Counted from the first letter of the stretch, positions 25,777-33,935 are shown. The stretch is 64,000 nucleotides of DNA from Streptomyces flaveus (GCF_014647675.1 NZ_BMPQ01000009.1:29110-93109); one strand, 5' to 3'. A program made the numbers and translations. Notes: generated by a model not told the origin, from the sequence alone.

Positions 25777-27267
25777 ATGACCGCAGATGTAGACCTCACC
25801 GTCCCGGAACCCGGCCACGGCCTGCGCGACCGGCTGCTGGCCCTGGACTGCCGTCTCTTCGACTCCGTGGCGGCCCGGCACTGGCCCGGCGCCGACCGCG
25901 TTCTGCCCAGGCTCAGCCGCAGCGCCAACCATGGCGTGCTGTGGTTCGCCACGGCTGCCGCCCTGGCCGCGACGCGTTCGCCCAAGGCGCGCCGTGCCGC
26001 CGCCCGGGGTGTCGCCTCGCTGGCCGTGGCATCGGCGACCATCAACACGCTCGGCAAGCGCTCGGTGCGCCGGCCGCGTCCGCTGCTGCACGCGGTACCG
26101 CTGATCCGTCAGCTGGAGCGGCAGCCCATCACCACCTCGTTCCCCTCGGGGCACTCGGCATCGGCGGCGGCCTTCGCCACAGGCGTCGCCCTGGAGTCCC
26201 GGACCCTCGGTGCGGCCGTCGCCCCGGTCGCCGCCGCGGTGGCCCTCTCCCGGGTCTACACGGGCGTCCACTTCCCGAGCGACGTCCTCGCGGGCGCGGC
26301 ACTCGGCGCTGGCGCCGCCTATGCCGTACGCGGCATTGTGCCGACCCGCGACCAACTGCCGCCGCCGGGCCGCCCACGCGTGGACGCGCCCGCCCTCCCC
26401 GAGGGCGAGGGCCTCGTGCTCGTCGCGAACAAGGGGGCGGGCACCCCGGAGCGCGTACGTCAGCTGCACGATGCGCTGCCGCAGGCCGAGGTCGTCGAGT
26501 GCGAAGCGGCCGAGCTGCGGGCCGAGTTGGAGAAGGCGGCGGCGCGGGCCGTGGTCCTTGGCGTGTGCGGCGGCGACGGCACGGTGAACGCGGCGGCCGA
26601 GGTGGCCGTGCGCCACAACCTGCCGCTCGCGGTGCTGCCCGGCGGAACGCTCAACCACTTCGCACACGACCTGGGCGTGGAGGACGTACGCGATCTGTGC
26701 CAGGCCCTCGAGCACGGCGACGCGGTACGCGTGGACGTGGGCTACTTCAAGGCGGGCGACGTCGACGGCTGCTTCCTCAACACCTGCAGCCTGGGTGTCT
26801 ATCCCGAACTGGTGCGGGAACGGGACCACTGGTCGCCACGGATCGGCGGCTGGCCCGCCGGGGTGCTCGCGGCGCTTCGTGTGCTGCGGGCCGACCGGCA
26901 TCCGCTGCGGACCGAGATCGGCGGCAGGGAAAGGCCGTTGTGGCTGCTGTTCGCCGGCAACGGCATGTACCACCGCATGGGCCCGATCCCCGGCCGCCGC
27001 TACGACCTCGCGGACGGCCGGCTGGACGTACGGGTCGTGCACGGGGGCCGCAAACCCGCCGTCCGGCTGCTCGCCGCGGCCGTCGCGGGACCGCTGACCC
27101 GCTCCCCCGTCCACGCGGCGGTACGGGTCAGCGGACTCCGGGTGGACGGCGTCGCACCCGGCACGCTTCTGGCGTACGACGGTGAAGTGACCGAGGTGGA
27201 GGGCAAGTTGACGCTGGAGAAGCTGCCGGAGGCGCTGACGGTGTACCGGCCGCTCGGCCACCGATGA
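25777..27267 (+). CDS. PAP2 phosphatase fused to diacylglycerol kinase-type domain
   Basis: A 496-residue bifunctional protein. Residues 1-190 are a PAP2 phosphatase with its three motifs: KRSVRRPRP, FPSGHSAS and SRVYTGVHFPSD. Residues 200-496 are a diacylglycerol/sphingosine kinase catalytic domain with CGGDGTVNAAAEVA, LPGGTLNHFAHDLG and a C-terminal substrate-binding sandwich. The two halves catalyse opposite reactions on phosphatidate-type lipids, suggesting lipid turnover at the membrane or action on successive isoprenoid/lipid substrates. PAP2 helices are short and Ala-rich. GGGGTAACC lies just upstream of the ATG. Confidence 0.9.
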   Translation: MTADVDLTVPEPGHGLRDRLLALDCRLFDSVAARHWPGADRVLPRLSRSANHGVLWFATAAALAATRSPKARRAAARGVASLAVASATINTLGKRSVRRPRPLLHAVPLIRQLERQPITTSFPSGHSASAAAFATGVALESRTLGAAVAPVAAAVALSRVYTGVHFPSDVLAGAALGAGAAYAVRGIVPTRDQLPPPGRPRVDAPALPEGEGLVLVANKGAGTPERVRQLHDALPQAEVVECEAAELRAELEKAAARAVVLGVCGGDGTVNAAAEVAVRHNLPLAVLPGGTLNHFAHDLGVEDVRDLCQALEHGDAVRVDVGYFKAGDVDGCFLNTCSLGVYPELVRERDHWSPRIGGWPAGVLAALRVLRADRHPLRTEIGGRERPLWLLFAGNGMYHRMGPIPGRRYDLADGRLDVRVVHGGRKPAVRLLAAAVAGPLTRSPVHAAVRVSGLRVDGVAPGTLLAYDGEVTEVEGKLTLEKLPEALTVYRPLGHR

Positions 27268-27347
27268 TCACCCAGTAGGCGTCAGCCCTTCTGTCCGTAT
27301 CGCAAGACGCGGGTCTCATTATTCGACATGGCGGCGTACGGTGACCC

Positions 27348-27373
27348 CACGGGTACCGCTCACGGGTACCGCC
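27348..27373 (+). repeat. Tandem 13-bp repeat containing GGGTACC
   Basis: Two head-to-tail copies of CACGGGTACCGCY end 15 bases before the methyltransferase ATG. Each carries the SigB-type -10 hexamer GGGTAC, but neither has a clear GNNT at 14-16 bases. Confidence 0.5.
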
Positions 27374-27388
27374 ACGGAAGGGGACGCC

Positions 27389-28204
27389 ATGTCGAAGGAG
27401 ACCGCCGTCTACACCCACGGACACCACGAGTCCGTGCTGCGCTCGCACACCTGGCGCACGGCCGCCAACTCGGCGGCATACCTCCTTGGTTCACTGAAAC
27501 CCCACATGACGATCCTGGACATCGGCTGCGGCCCCGGCACCATCACCGCCGACCTGGCGCAACTGGTGCCGGACGGCCGGGTCACCGGCGTCGACCAGGC
27601 GCCGGGCATCCTGGACCAGGCGCGGGCCACGGCCGCCGAACGGGGCCTGACGAACGTCGAGTTCGGGGTCGCGGACGTCCACGCGCTGGACTACCCGGAC
27701 GGCTCCTTCGACGTCGTCCACGCGCATCAGGTGCTGCAACACGTGGGAGATCCGGTGCGGGCGTTGCGCGAGATGTACCGGGTCACCAAGCCCGGCGGCA
27801 TCGTCGCCGCGCGCGACGGGGACTACTCGGGGATGGTCTGGTATCCGCGGATGCCCGGCATGGACGACTGGCTGGACCTGTATCTGCGGGTGGCCCGCGC
27901 CAACGGCGGTGAGCCGGACGCCGGGCGGCGTCTCAAGTCCTGGGCGCTGCAAGCCGGTTTCACCGACATCGCCTCCTCCTCCAGCAACTGGTGCTTCGCC
28001 ACCGCCGAGGAGCGTGCCTGGTGGAGCGGCCTGTGGGCGGACCGCACGCTCGCATCGGCGTACGCGGAGCGCGCCACGCAGGGCGGCCATGCGACGGAGG
28101 ACCAACTGCGGGCGGTGTCCGAGGCGTGGCGGGAATGGGGGCAGCAGGAGGACGCGTGGTTCTCCTGCCTGCACGGAGAAATCCTCTGCCGAAAGCCGGC
28201 CTGA
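27389..28204 (+). CDS. SAM-dependent class I methyltransferase
   Basis: A 271-residue enzyme with the standard motifs: MTILDIGCGPGTITADLAQL (motif I), VTGVDQAPGILDQAR, VEFGVADVHALDYPDGSFDV, and the MYRVTKPGGIV post-motif. It resembles the UbiE/Coq5-like group with a C-terminal helical cap (residues 190-271). Substrate unknown. AAGGGGACGCC precedes the ATG at 27389; a longer frame would translate the tandem repeat. Last larger gene before the hydrophobic peptide, 94 bases downstream. Confidence 0.85.
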   Translation: MSKETAVYTHGHHESVLRSHTWRTAANSAAYLLGSLKPHMTILDIGCGPGTITADLAQLVPDGRVTGVDQAPGILDQARATAAERGLTNVEFGVADVHALDYPDGSFDVVHAHQVLQHVGDPVRALREMYRVTKPGGIVAARDGDYSGMVWYPRMPGMDDWLDLYLRVARANGGEPDAGRRLKSWALQAGFTDIASSSSNWCFATAEERAWWSGLWADRTLASAYAERATQGGHATEDQLRAVSEAWREWGQQEDAWFSCLHGEILCRKPA

Positions 28205-28298
28205 AAAGCCGGTCTGAAAAGCCAGCAGGAAAATCCGGTCCGAGCCGGCCTGATTTCTCCAGTTCGGGAAACCCGGACAGCAGGAGGAGGTTGCAGAC

Positions 28299-28469
28299 AT
28301 GGTTCCCATCCTGCTGGTACTGCTGCTGGCACTGATTCTCTTCGGTGCCGGATTCGCGGTGAAAGTGCTCTGGTGGATCGCCCTGATTGTTCTCGTCGTG
28401 TGGCTGCTCGGTTTCCTGATGCGCAGCACCACCACGACAGGCACCAGGTCCCGTTGGTATCGCTGGTAG
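28299..28469 (+). CDS. 56-residue hydrophobic membrane peptide
   Basis: Encodes MVPILLVLLLALILFGAGFA followed by a second helix (LWWIALIVLVVWLLGFLM) and a basic tail ending WYRW: a two-helix hairpin membrane peptide. GGAGGAGG eight bases before the ATG makes the start convincing. Near-identical short hydrophobic proteins occur across Streptomyces and are often linked with stress genes. Convergent with the last gas vesicle gene, 11 bases apart, with no obvious hairpin between them. Confidence 0.8.
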   Translation: MVPILLVLLLALILFGAGFAVKVLWWIALIVLVVWLLGFLMRSTTTTGTRSRWYRW

Positions 28470-28480
28470 CTATTCGGTAG

Positions 28481-28765
28481 CTATTCCTTCGGGAGCAGTG
28501 GTCCGAGCGGCCCGAGGTCCAGATTGAGGTCCTCGGGCCGCAGTCCGTAGCGATCGCGCAGTTCGGCCATCCGGTCCTCGAGGAGCATCAGCGTCAGTCC
28601 GATCCGCTCCTCCTGGTCCTCCGTCAGCTCACCGGTGTCGAAACGCCGGATCGCCTGCCGCTCCATCAGCTGCCGCAGCAGCTCGACGACGGTCAGCACG
28701 AGCTTGACCAGATCCCGTTCCACGGTGTCCGGATCGAGGTCTAGGCGGTTCCTCCGGTCGGTCAC
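28481..28765 (-). CDS. gvpK: Gas vesicle protein GvpK
   Basis: A 94-residue helical protein with the GvpK pattern LDLDPDTVERDLVKLVLTVV, then ELLRQLMERQAIRRFDTGEL, then a heptad-rich C-terminal helix ending in LNLDLGPLGPLL. GvpK is an accessory factor for vesicle assembly. It is the last gene of the minus-strand cluster and overlaps gvpS by four bases. Confidence 0.9.
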   Translation of the reverse strand: MTDRRNRLDLDPDTVERDLVKLVLTVVELLRQLMERQAIRRFDTGELTEDQEERIGLTLMLLEDRMAELRDRYGLRPEDLNLDLGPLGPLLPKE

Positions 28766-28950
28766 AGCGGCTCCTGCCAGGGCGAGGGGACCTGTGCGTT
28801 CACCGAGCTGATGAGCGCGTTCAGGTCGATACGTACGAGATCGACGTCCGCGATCCGCAGGGTCAGGTCACCGGTGATGACGACCCCGCCCGCGAGCAGC
28901 CGGTCGAGCAGGTCGACGAGGGCGATCTCCCGGCGTTCGACGACGGTCAT
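28762..28950 (-). CDS. gvpS: Gas vesicle protein GvpS (short GvpA-fold)
   Basis: A 62-residue member of the GvpA/J/M fold: EIALVDLLDRLLAGGVVITG forms the first helix-strand and DLTLRIADVDLVRIDLNALI the second strand and helix. It lacks the long tails of GvpA and GvpJ. Likely a minor shell or nucleation component. Overlaps both gvpL and gvpK. Confidence 0.9.
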   Translation of the reverse strand: MTVVERREIALVDLLDRLLAGGVVITGDLTLRIADVDLVRIDLNALISSVNAQVPSPWQEPL

Positions 28951-29786
28951 GCGCCCTCCTGTCCCGCCGGGCCGCTGAAGGAGTACGCGGCCCAGGGCCC
29001 GGTGAGTTCCACCCGAAGGCCCGGCTCATCGCCTTTCGTACAGTCCACCAGTTCCACGAACTCCTCGGATTCCGCGCGCGGTACGAGATAGGCGGCGTTG
29101 AGCACATTGCGTCCGGAGGCGCGGGAAAGCGCCGGGTTCTGCGGTGCGTGGATTCGGGCGTCCTCCGCGAACCGGGAAAGGGCGTCGTGCAGTCGGCGCG
29201 CGAATTCCTCGGCCTGCTCCCATTTGTCCTCGTGAGCTCTGCGCTGCTGTCGCCGCTGCCGCAGATAGTCGCGCCCCGAGCCGACTTTCACGCTTTTCGC
29301 GCCGGTGTCCTCGGAAACTTCTGTGGATCCGGAGGCCCCAGAGGACCTCGGGGAATCCGAGGCCTCCGATGCTTCCGAGGACTCCGAGAATTCCGCGTAG
29401 ACCTTCACGCCCCATTCCACCCGCCCCTCGATCCGGTCGAGCGTCCGGCGGAAGGTCTCCTCCTGCGTCTCCATCATCGTGCGTACGCCGCTGTCGTCCC
29501 GGAAGACGGTGGCGAGCCGCAGCGGCAGCGGCGAGGTGACCACGGTGAGCGCGTCGATCACGCTCTGGTGGGCCCGCGCGGTCGCGCTGAGCCAGTCCAG
29601 GTCCTCCAGGTGGGCCTTCAGCGGCTCCTCGGAGAAGTCCTCCTCCGGTACGGCACTGACGATGGCGACCAGTCCGTGATGGGTCAGCTGCTTGGGCGGC
29701 ACTCCCGCAACGCCCGTCAGCTGGGAGGGAAGGGTGGTGGAACCAAGAGGGCGGCAGATGGCATACACATAACGCAGACCACTCAT
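28947..29786 (-). CDS. gvpL: Gas vesicle protein GvpL (GvpL/F family)
   Basis: A 279-residue GvpL/F family protein starting LRYVYAICRPLG, with core segments PKQLTHHGLVAIVSAVPEED, LPLRLATVFRDDSGVRTMME and the C-terminal AYLVPRAESEEFVELVD. Between about residues 130 and 175 is a Ser/Glu/Ala low-complexity insert that the other GvpF copy lacks. The family interacts with the vesicle shell proteins during assembly. ATG at 29786 overlaps the gvpJ stop; the longer open frame lies inside gvpJ. Confidence 0.9.
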   Translation of the reverse strand: MSGLRYVYAICRPLGSTTLPSQLTGVAGVPPKQLTHHGLVAIVSAVPEEDFSEEPLKAHLEDLDWLSATARAHQSVIDALTVVTSPLPLRLATVFRDDSGVRTMMETQEETFRRTLDRIEGRVEWGVKVYAEFSESSEASEASDSPRSSGASGSTEVSEDTGAKSVKVGSGRDYLRQRRQQRRAHEDKWEQAEEFARRLHDALSRFAEDARIHAPQNPALSRASGRNVLNAAYLVPRAESEEFVELVDCTKGDEPGLRVELTGPWAAYSFSGPAGQEGA

Positions 29787-30154
29787 GGGGCCTCCTCCTC
29801 CGTCTGCTCCGTACGCTTGCGCCCGCGCTCGACTTCCCCACGTCCGACTTCCCCGCGCTCCAGTGCGGCGACCTGCGCACGCAACTCCGCGTTCTCCCGG
29901 GCCAGTTCGTCCCGGCGCGCCCGCGTGGACAGCGCCGGGTCGTCCTCCCACCAGTCGATCCCCATTTCCTTCGCCTTGTCGACGGAGGCCACAATGAGCC
30001 GCAACTTGATCGTGAGCAGTTCGATGTCGAGCAGATTGATCCGGATGTCGCCCGCGATCACGATGCCCTTGTCGAGCACACGCTCAAGGATGTCGGCGAG
30101 ATTGGCGCTGGTGTCGCGCCCGTACGGTTCGGGGAGTCGGCCGGGAGTGGTCAT
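29783..30154 (-). CDS. gvpJ: Gas vesicle protein GvpJ (GvpA-like with charged tail)
   Basis: A 123-residue protein. Residues 15-65 are the GvpA fold (LADILERVLDKGIVIAGDIR, then INLLDIELLTIKLRLIVASV). The C-terminal 50 residues form a charged coiled-coil-like helix (RDELARENAELRAQVAALER) and an Arg/Glu-rich end. GvpJ is thought to nucleate or cap vesicles. Overlaps gvpZ and gvpL by four bases each. Confidence 0.9.
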   Translation of the reverse strand: MTTPGRLPEPYGRDTSANLADILERVLDKGIVIAGDIRINLLDIELLTIKLRLIVASVDKAKEMGIDWWEDDPALSTRARRDELARENAELRAQVAALERGEVGRGEVERGRKRTEQTEEEAP

Positions 30155-31284
30155 CGGCGGCTCCCGCCCTGGACGGTCTCGTACTCGTCCTCCTCCTCGT
30201 ACTCGCCCTCAGGCTCCTCTTCTTCCTCCTCGCCCTCGGGCACCTCTTCGTCCTCGTACTCGCCCTCAGGCTCCTCTTCCGCCTCTTCCCCTTCTTCTTC
30301 CTCTTCGGCGTACGGGCCCTCGTCCTCGGACGCGCCCTCGGCTTCCTCGGGCTCCTCGCCTTCCTCTTCCTCGGCGAGCGCGTCCTCGTGGCTGCGGACC
30401 ACCTCGCCGTCGCGGATCTCCCCGCGCCAGCTGTCCTCCGCCTCACCCTTGATGGTGATGAAGCGGGCGAAGTTCTTGAGGTCGAGGCGCGCCCTTCGGC
30501 CCTGGGCGCGCCAGATGTTGCCGGTCTTCTCGAAGAACCCCTGGGGGTAGTACTCGATGACCAGCAGGATGCGAGTGAGGTTCTCGGCGAGGTAATGGAA
30601 GGAGACGACGCCCTTCGTCGTACCCTTGCTGCCCTCCGACGTCCAGGAGATCCGGTCGTCCGCCACCTGTTCCGTGGTGTTGGCCTTCCAACTGCGGTTG
30701 GACCAGAAAACCTTGAGCTGCCAGTCGGAGGTGGTGTCGTCGACGCGGTTCGCACCCTTGACGCCCTTTGCGAAGGTGCTGAAGTCCTGGTACTGGGTCC
30801 ACTGGTCGTACGCCGTGCGCAGTGGCACGCCGACGTCGATGAACTCCATGATGACCGTGGGCTTCTTGCCGGCGCGGCCCTTGCGTTTGCCCTTGCCGCC
30901 GAACATGCCCTTGAAGGCGCCGGTCACCTTGTCCTTGGCTCGCCCCACGCCGAGTTCCAGGGCGGACCTCAGGGGCCCCTTGCCCTCGGCCAGCTTGCGG
31001 CCGCCGTCGAGAGCGAGCTTGGCGAAGCCGGGGCTGTTGCCCTCGGCGATGTCGTGGAGCTTGCCGGTTGTCTCGCCGAGTTTGCGGCCGAAGCCGATCA
31101 GCATGTGCTGGGCCTGGGCCGCGAGGTATTCCTGGAGCTCCGCCTTGAGCCGGTCGGCGGCTTCGCTCTGCGCGACGCCTCCCAGACCGCCGAGGCCGCC
31201 GCTCTTCGTCTCCTTCGCCTGTTCCGTCGCCGTGCCGAGGCCGTTCTTGGCCCGGCTCGTCGCCGTCCCGAGGGTGTCCGTCAT
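30151..31284 (-). CDS. gvpZ: Gas vesicle cluster protein GvpZ, SRPBCC domain with acidic tail
   Basis: A 377-residue protein. Residues 1-150 are helical and Lys/Gly/Ala-rich with GMFGGKGKRKGRAGKK. Residues 150-290 form an SRPBCC (START-like) ligand pocket (TVIMEFIDVGVPLRTAYDQW ... FEKTGNIWRAQGRRARLDL). The last 85 residues are almost entirely Glu/Asp/Gly/Pro with repeated PEGEYE units. The gene is characteristic of Streptomyces gas vesicle clusters; biochemical role unknown. It lies directly after gvpY, which has a long basic tail. Confidence 0.85.
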   Translation of the reverse strand: MTDTLGTATSRAKNGLGTATEQAKETKSGGLGGLGGVAQSEAADRLKAELQEYLAAQAQHMLIGFGRKLGETTGKLHDIAEGNSPGFAKLALDGGRKLAEGKGPLRSALELGVGRAKDKVTGAFKGMFGGKGKRKGRAGKKPTVIMEFIDVGVPLRTAYDQWTQYQDFSTFAKGVKGANRVDDTTSDWQLKVFWSNRSWKANTTEQVADDRISWTSEGSKGTTKGVVSFHYLAENLTRILLVIEYYPQGFFEKTGNIWRAQGRRARLDLKNFARFITIKGEAEDSWRGEIRDGEVVRSHEDALAEEEEGEEPEEAEGASEDEGPYAEEEEEGEEAEEEPEGEYEDEEVPEGEEEEEEPEGEYEEEDEYETVQGGSRR

Positions 31285-31955
31285 CGTCCCTGCCTCCCCT
31301 CGGCAGCTCGGCCGCGTGCGGCCGTCTTCTTCGCGGGCGCCTTCTTGGCGGACTTCGCCGCCGTCTTCTTGCCCGCTGTCTTCTTGGCGGGGGCCTTCCT
31401 CGCAGGCCCCTTCGAGGCCGACTTCTTGCCCGGTGCCTTCTTCGCCGCCTTCTTGGCGGCGCCCTGCTGCGGCTCCTCGGCCTCGGCCTCCTCGCTCTCC
31501 TCCGCCTCCGGCTCTTCGGACTCGCCTTCGGCCTCGGCCTCAGCAGCCTCATCCGGTTCTTCGGATGCCTCTTCTTCGGATTCCTCGCGTTCGTCCTCGG
31601 GCTCCTCTTCGTCCCGGAGACCCGGCACGTCCGGTGTCACATCCGCGAGCTGCCCGCGGACCTGCTCGGTCCGGCCGTGCAGCCGGTCCGCCAGTGCGTC
31701 GATCCGCCGCTCGACCAGCGCACCGGACGCTGCCTTGCCGACTCCACTCAGGTCCTCGCGCAGCTGGTCGCCGATCTCCTTGACCTGCGGGTTGTTCTGC
31801 AGCTGCTGATTCACCAGATCCGCGAGCGCCTTCGGGCTCAGATGCATCCGCTTGCCGGCCACCAAGGAGCCGACGGCGAACGCCATCTTCATCTTCTTCG
31901 TACGTCCGAGGACGTATCCGGCCCCTACCGCGAGGCCCAGTCCCACTCTGTTCAT
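31281..31955 (-). CDS. gvpY: Gas vesicle cluster protein GvpY, acidic middle and histone-H1-like tail
   Basis: A 224-residue protein. A Gly-rich N-terminus (LGLAVGAGYVLGRTKKMKMA) and a helical part to residue 105 are followed by a Glu-rich stretch (about 108-157). A final 65 residues of Lys/Ala/Pro repeats (KKAAKKAPGKK, KKTAGKKTAAK) resemble histone H1 or HU-tail sequence. Bipolar charge suggests contacts with nucleic acid or with the acidic GvpZ tail; both are inference. ATG at 31955 was chosen; GTG codons at 31961 and 31967 are alternatives inside the gvpG overlap. Confidence 0.8.
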   Translation of the reverse strand: MNRVGLGLAVGAGYVLGRTKKMKMAFAVGSLVAGKRMHLSPKALADLVNQQLQNNPQVKEIGDQLREDLSGVGKAASGALVERRIDALADRLHGRTEQVRGQLADVTPDVPGLRDEEEPEDEREESEEEASEEPDEAAEAEAEGESEEPEAEESEEAEAEEPQQGAAKKAAKKAPGKKSASKGPARKAPAKKTAGKKTAAKSAKKAPAKKTAARGRAAEGRQGR

Positions 31956-31957
31956 GG

Positions 31958-32215
31958 TCACGTCCACTCGCCTGTTCCCGCGTTGCCTTGCATGCTGATC
32001 TCCAGCCGGTCGAGAAGCTCGTCCTCGAGTCGGTCGAACTCCTCCTCATCGATCTCGCCCGACTCGAGCCGCTCCTCGAGCTGGGCGAGTTCGGTCCGGA
32101 TGGTGGCCGGGTCGTAGTAGATCCGCTCCGCCTCGTTCAGCACCTGTCTGATGACCCAGGCGCTGCCGCGTACCGGAGCGAACGGCAGCAGCAGCACCTC
32201 ACCGATCAGTCCCAT
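31958..32215 (-). CDS. gvpG: Gas vesicle protein GvpG
   Basis: An 85-residue protein: GLIGEVLLLPFAPVRGSAWV, then IRQVLNEAERIYYDPATIRT, then a Glu-rich coiled-coil ELAQLEERLESGEIDEEEFD. This is the GvpG pattern. GvpG is an essential accessory in other gas vesicle systems. GGGAG lies about seven bases before the ATG. It starts 16 bases after the gvpF stop, the only real gap in this part of the cluster. Confidence 0.9.
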   Translation of the reverse strand: MGLIGEVLLLPFAPVRGSAWVIRQVLNEAERIYYDPATIRTELAQLEERLESGEIDEEEFDRLEDELLDRLEISMQGNAGTGEWT

Positions 32216-32231
32216 GGGTTCACTCCCGGGT

Positions 32232-33050
32232 TCATTCCTGGACCGGCTCCTGCATCCGGTCCTGGATGCGATCCACCTCGGCGTCCGTTCCGGCGTCCGA
32301 ACCGATCGTGTTGTCCGCCGGCTCGGAGGGGCCCGGGTCGACGAAGCTGTACGGCGGCAGCGGCCCGTTGACCCGCACATCGAGGTGCGGATGGCTCTTG
32401 CGGACCTGCTCGACGGCGGCGAGGAACATCTCCGCCGACTCCCGGGCCACCAGGAACGACAGGTTGGCCAGCCATCCACTCGACTCGGGGCCCGCGCTCA
32501 TGGCGTCGGCGGCCGGCTCCAGTGCGTGCTGGAGTTCGGCGGCGTCCTCCGCCTCGCGGGACTTCACCGCGGCCACCACCATCTCGCCGAGCTTCAGCTT
32601 CTGCTGGTAACTGCCGCCATCCGCCTGCCGGTTGGCCTCGGTGAGCGCGCGGACCTCCGGGTTCTCGGTCATCACGCGGTGCAGTACGGCCTCTTCCTCG
32701 TGGCTGGCCTTGACGTTGTACTCGACCTTGCCGGCCAGCGCGTCGAGGCGTTCCTTGTAGTGGTCCGCGCGTTCGGCCAGCACTCCGGCGACGGTGGCGT
32801 CGTCGGTCGCGATGCTGCCGAACCGCATGGGCAGCACCGGACCGGCCGCGCCCACCTCTGCCAGTACGTTCTGGTGGGCGAGCAGGTCCTTGCGCTTGGG
32901 CCGCAGCCCTTCGGGGGCGTCGCTGACGACCGCGGCGAGACCGCTCTCCTGGATGACGCGCACGGGGCACGCCGGGGTGCCGACGCCGTCCATGCCCTCG
33001 GGAAGCGAAGGGTGCGAGCCCGCGGTGATGCCGTAGACGTACGTGCTCAC
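32232..33050 (-). CDS. gvpF: Gas vesicle protein GvpF (GvpL/F family)
   Basis: A 272-residue GvpF: TYVYGITAGSHPSLPEGMDG, the GLAAVVSDAPEGLRPKRKDL segment, VLPMRFGSIATDDATVAGVL, and a C-terminal domain ending LDVRVNGPLPPYSFVD. GvpF binds GvpA and is thought to keep it soluble before assembly. GTG start overlaps the gvpA stop (GTGA). The C-terminal 35 residues are acidic and low in complexity. Confidence 0.9.
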   Translation of the reverse strand: MSTYVYGITAGSHPSLPEGMDGVGTPACPVRVIQESGLAAVVSDAPEGLRPKRKDLLAHQNVLAEVGAAGPVLPMRFGSIATDDATVAGVLAERADHYKERLDALAGKVEYNVKASHEEEAVLHRVMTENPEVRALTEANRQADGGSYQQKLKLGEMVVAAVKSREAEDAAELQHALEPAADAMSAGPESSGWLANLSFLVARESAEMFLAAVEQVRKSHPHLDVRVNGPLPPYSFVDPGPSEPADNTIGSDAGTDAEVDRIQDRMQEPVQE

Positions 33051-33484
33051 TCCTGCTCCTCCTTCTTGCGTGTCGCCGTGGCCTTGCGGGCACGCGGCCT
33101 GGACTCGGCCTGGCGCTCGCCCTGGCCCTCCTCACGGGCCTGCTTGAAGGCGTCGGAGATCGTCTCGGCGGCGCCGGACAGCGCACCCTTGGACTTGCCG
33201 CGCGCGCCGGACTCGGTGATCTCGCCGACCATGTCGGGCAGCCCTGGGCTCTTGTGCGGGCCTGCCTCCAGGTCGAGCCGGTTGCACGCCTCCGCGAAGC
33301 GCAGATAGGTGTCGACGCTGGCGACGACGACACGGACGTCGATCTTCAGGATCTCGATACCGACGAGGGACACCCGGACGAAGGCGTCGATGACGAGCCC
33401 TCGGTCCAGGACGAGCTCCAGCACGTCGTAAAGACCGCTGGTGCCGCCTCCTCCGCCGGTCTGCTGGGCTGGGACGACGGTCAT
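33047..33484 (-). CDS. gvpA: Gas vesicle structural protein GvpA (Streptomyces type)
   Basis: A 145-residue protein. The shell fold at residues 15-65 is YDVLELVLDRGLVIDAFVRV, then SLVGIEILKIDVRVVVASVD. It is twice as long as cyanobacterial GvpA because of a C-terminal Lys/Arg/Glu-rich tail (QAREEGQGERQ ... RKATATRKKEEQE), so it may be nearer to GvpJ in function. GGAGG lies ten bases before the ATG. Forms or initiates the ribbed protein shell; whether Streptomyces make visible vesicles is uncertain. Confidence 0.9.
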   Translation of the reverse strand: MTVVPAQQTGGGGGTSGLYDVLELVLDRGLVIDAFVRVSLVGIEILKIDVRVVVASVDTYLRFAEACNRLDLEAGPHKSPGLPDMVGEITESGARGKSKGALSGAAETISDAFKQAREEGQGERQAESRPRARKATATRKKEEQE

Positions 33485-33533
33485 GCCGGCCGTTCCTCCT
33501 TGTAAGTTGCGGGTGTGTGCGCGGGTGGCCGGC

Positions 33534-33887
33534 CTACCGGCCGCCGGGCCTATGTGGCTCGGACCGCCCGCGTTCGTAACGGCGAACGCGCCGGTAGCCG
33601 GTGAGCTCGCCATGAGGGTCGAGGGTCACCTCGTAGCTCGCGAGCAGGCTCATCGTGTCGGGGACCCTGGCGAGTTCCAGGACCTCGATCTCCAGCGTCC
33701 AGCCGTCCTCGGTGCGTTCGAAGGACGACACGGACTCGGCTGCCATGCCGGTGAGCTCCGCGAGCTGGGCGCGCGCGTGGCGCAGCACCTCCATGGGGCC
33801 CGGCATCTCGTCCGCCGGACCGTTCTGCCGGTCTTTCCGGGATTCTGCGGAACCTCGTGAACTTGATTTGTTGGATGTGTCAGCCAT
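33534..33887 (-). CDS. gvpO: Gas vesicle protein GvpO
   Basis: A 117-residue protein with a polar N-terminal extension and the GvpO domain PMEVLRHARAQLAELTGMAA, ESVSSFERTEDGWTLEIEVL, then SLLASYEVTLDPHGELTGYR and a basic end. First gene of the cluster. The gap to the upstream LigD-like gene is only 48 bases without a clear promoter, so transcription may start further upstream. Confidence 0.9.
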   Translation of the reverse strand: MADTSNKSSSRGSAESRKDRQNGPADEMPGPMEVLRHARAQLAELTGMAAESVSSFERTEDGWTLEIEVLELARVPDTMSLLASYEVTLDPHGELTGYRRVRRYERGRSEPHRPGGR

Positions 33888-33935
33888 GGCCCCACCTCGC
33901 CCTCCGAGTGGCCCCTACGCCATGCGCCAAACCCC

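Noticed and set aside
30178..30430. Strongly repetitive Glu-codon tract considered as a satellite or CRISPR-like array
   Set aside because: Repeats are irregular and in frame, coding for the acidic tail of GvpZ; no spacers or constant repeat length.
31310..31480. Lys/Ala codon repeats considered as a minisatellite
   Set aside because: Explained by the histone-like tail of GvpY in frame.
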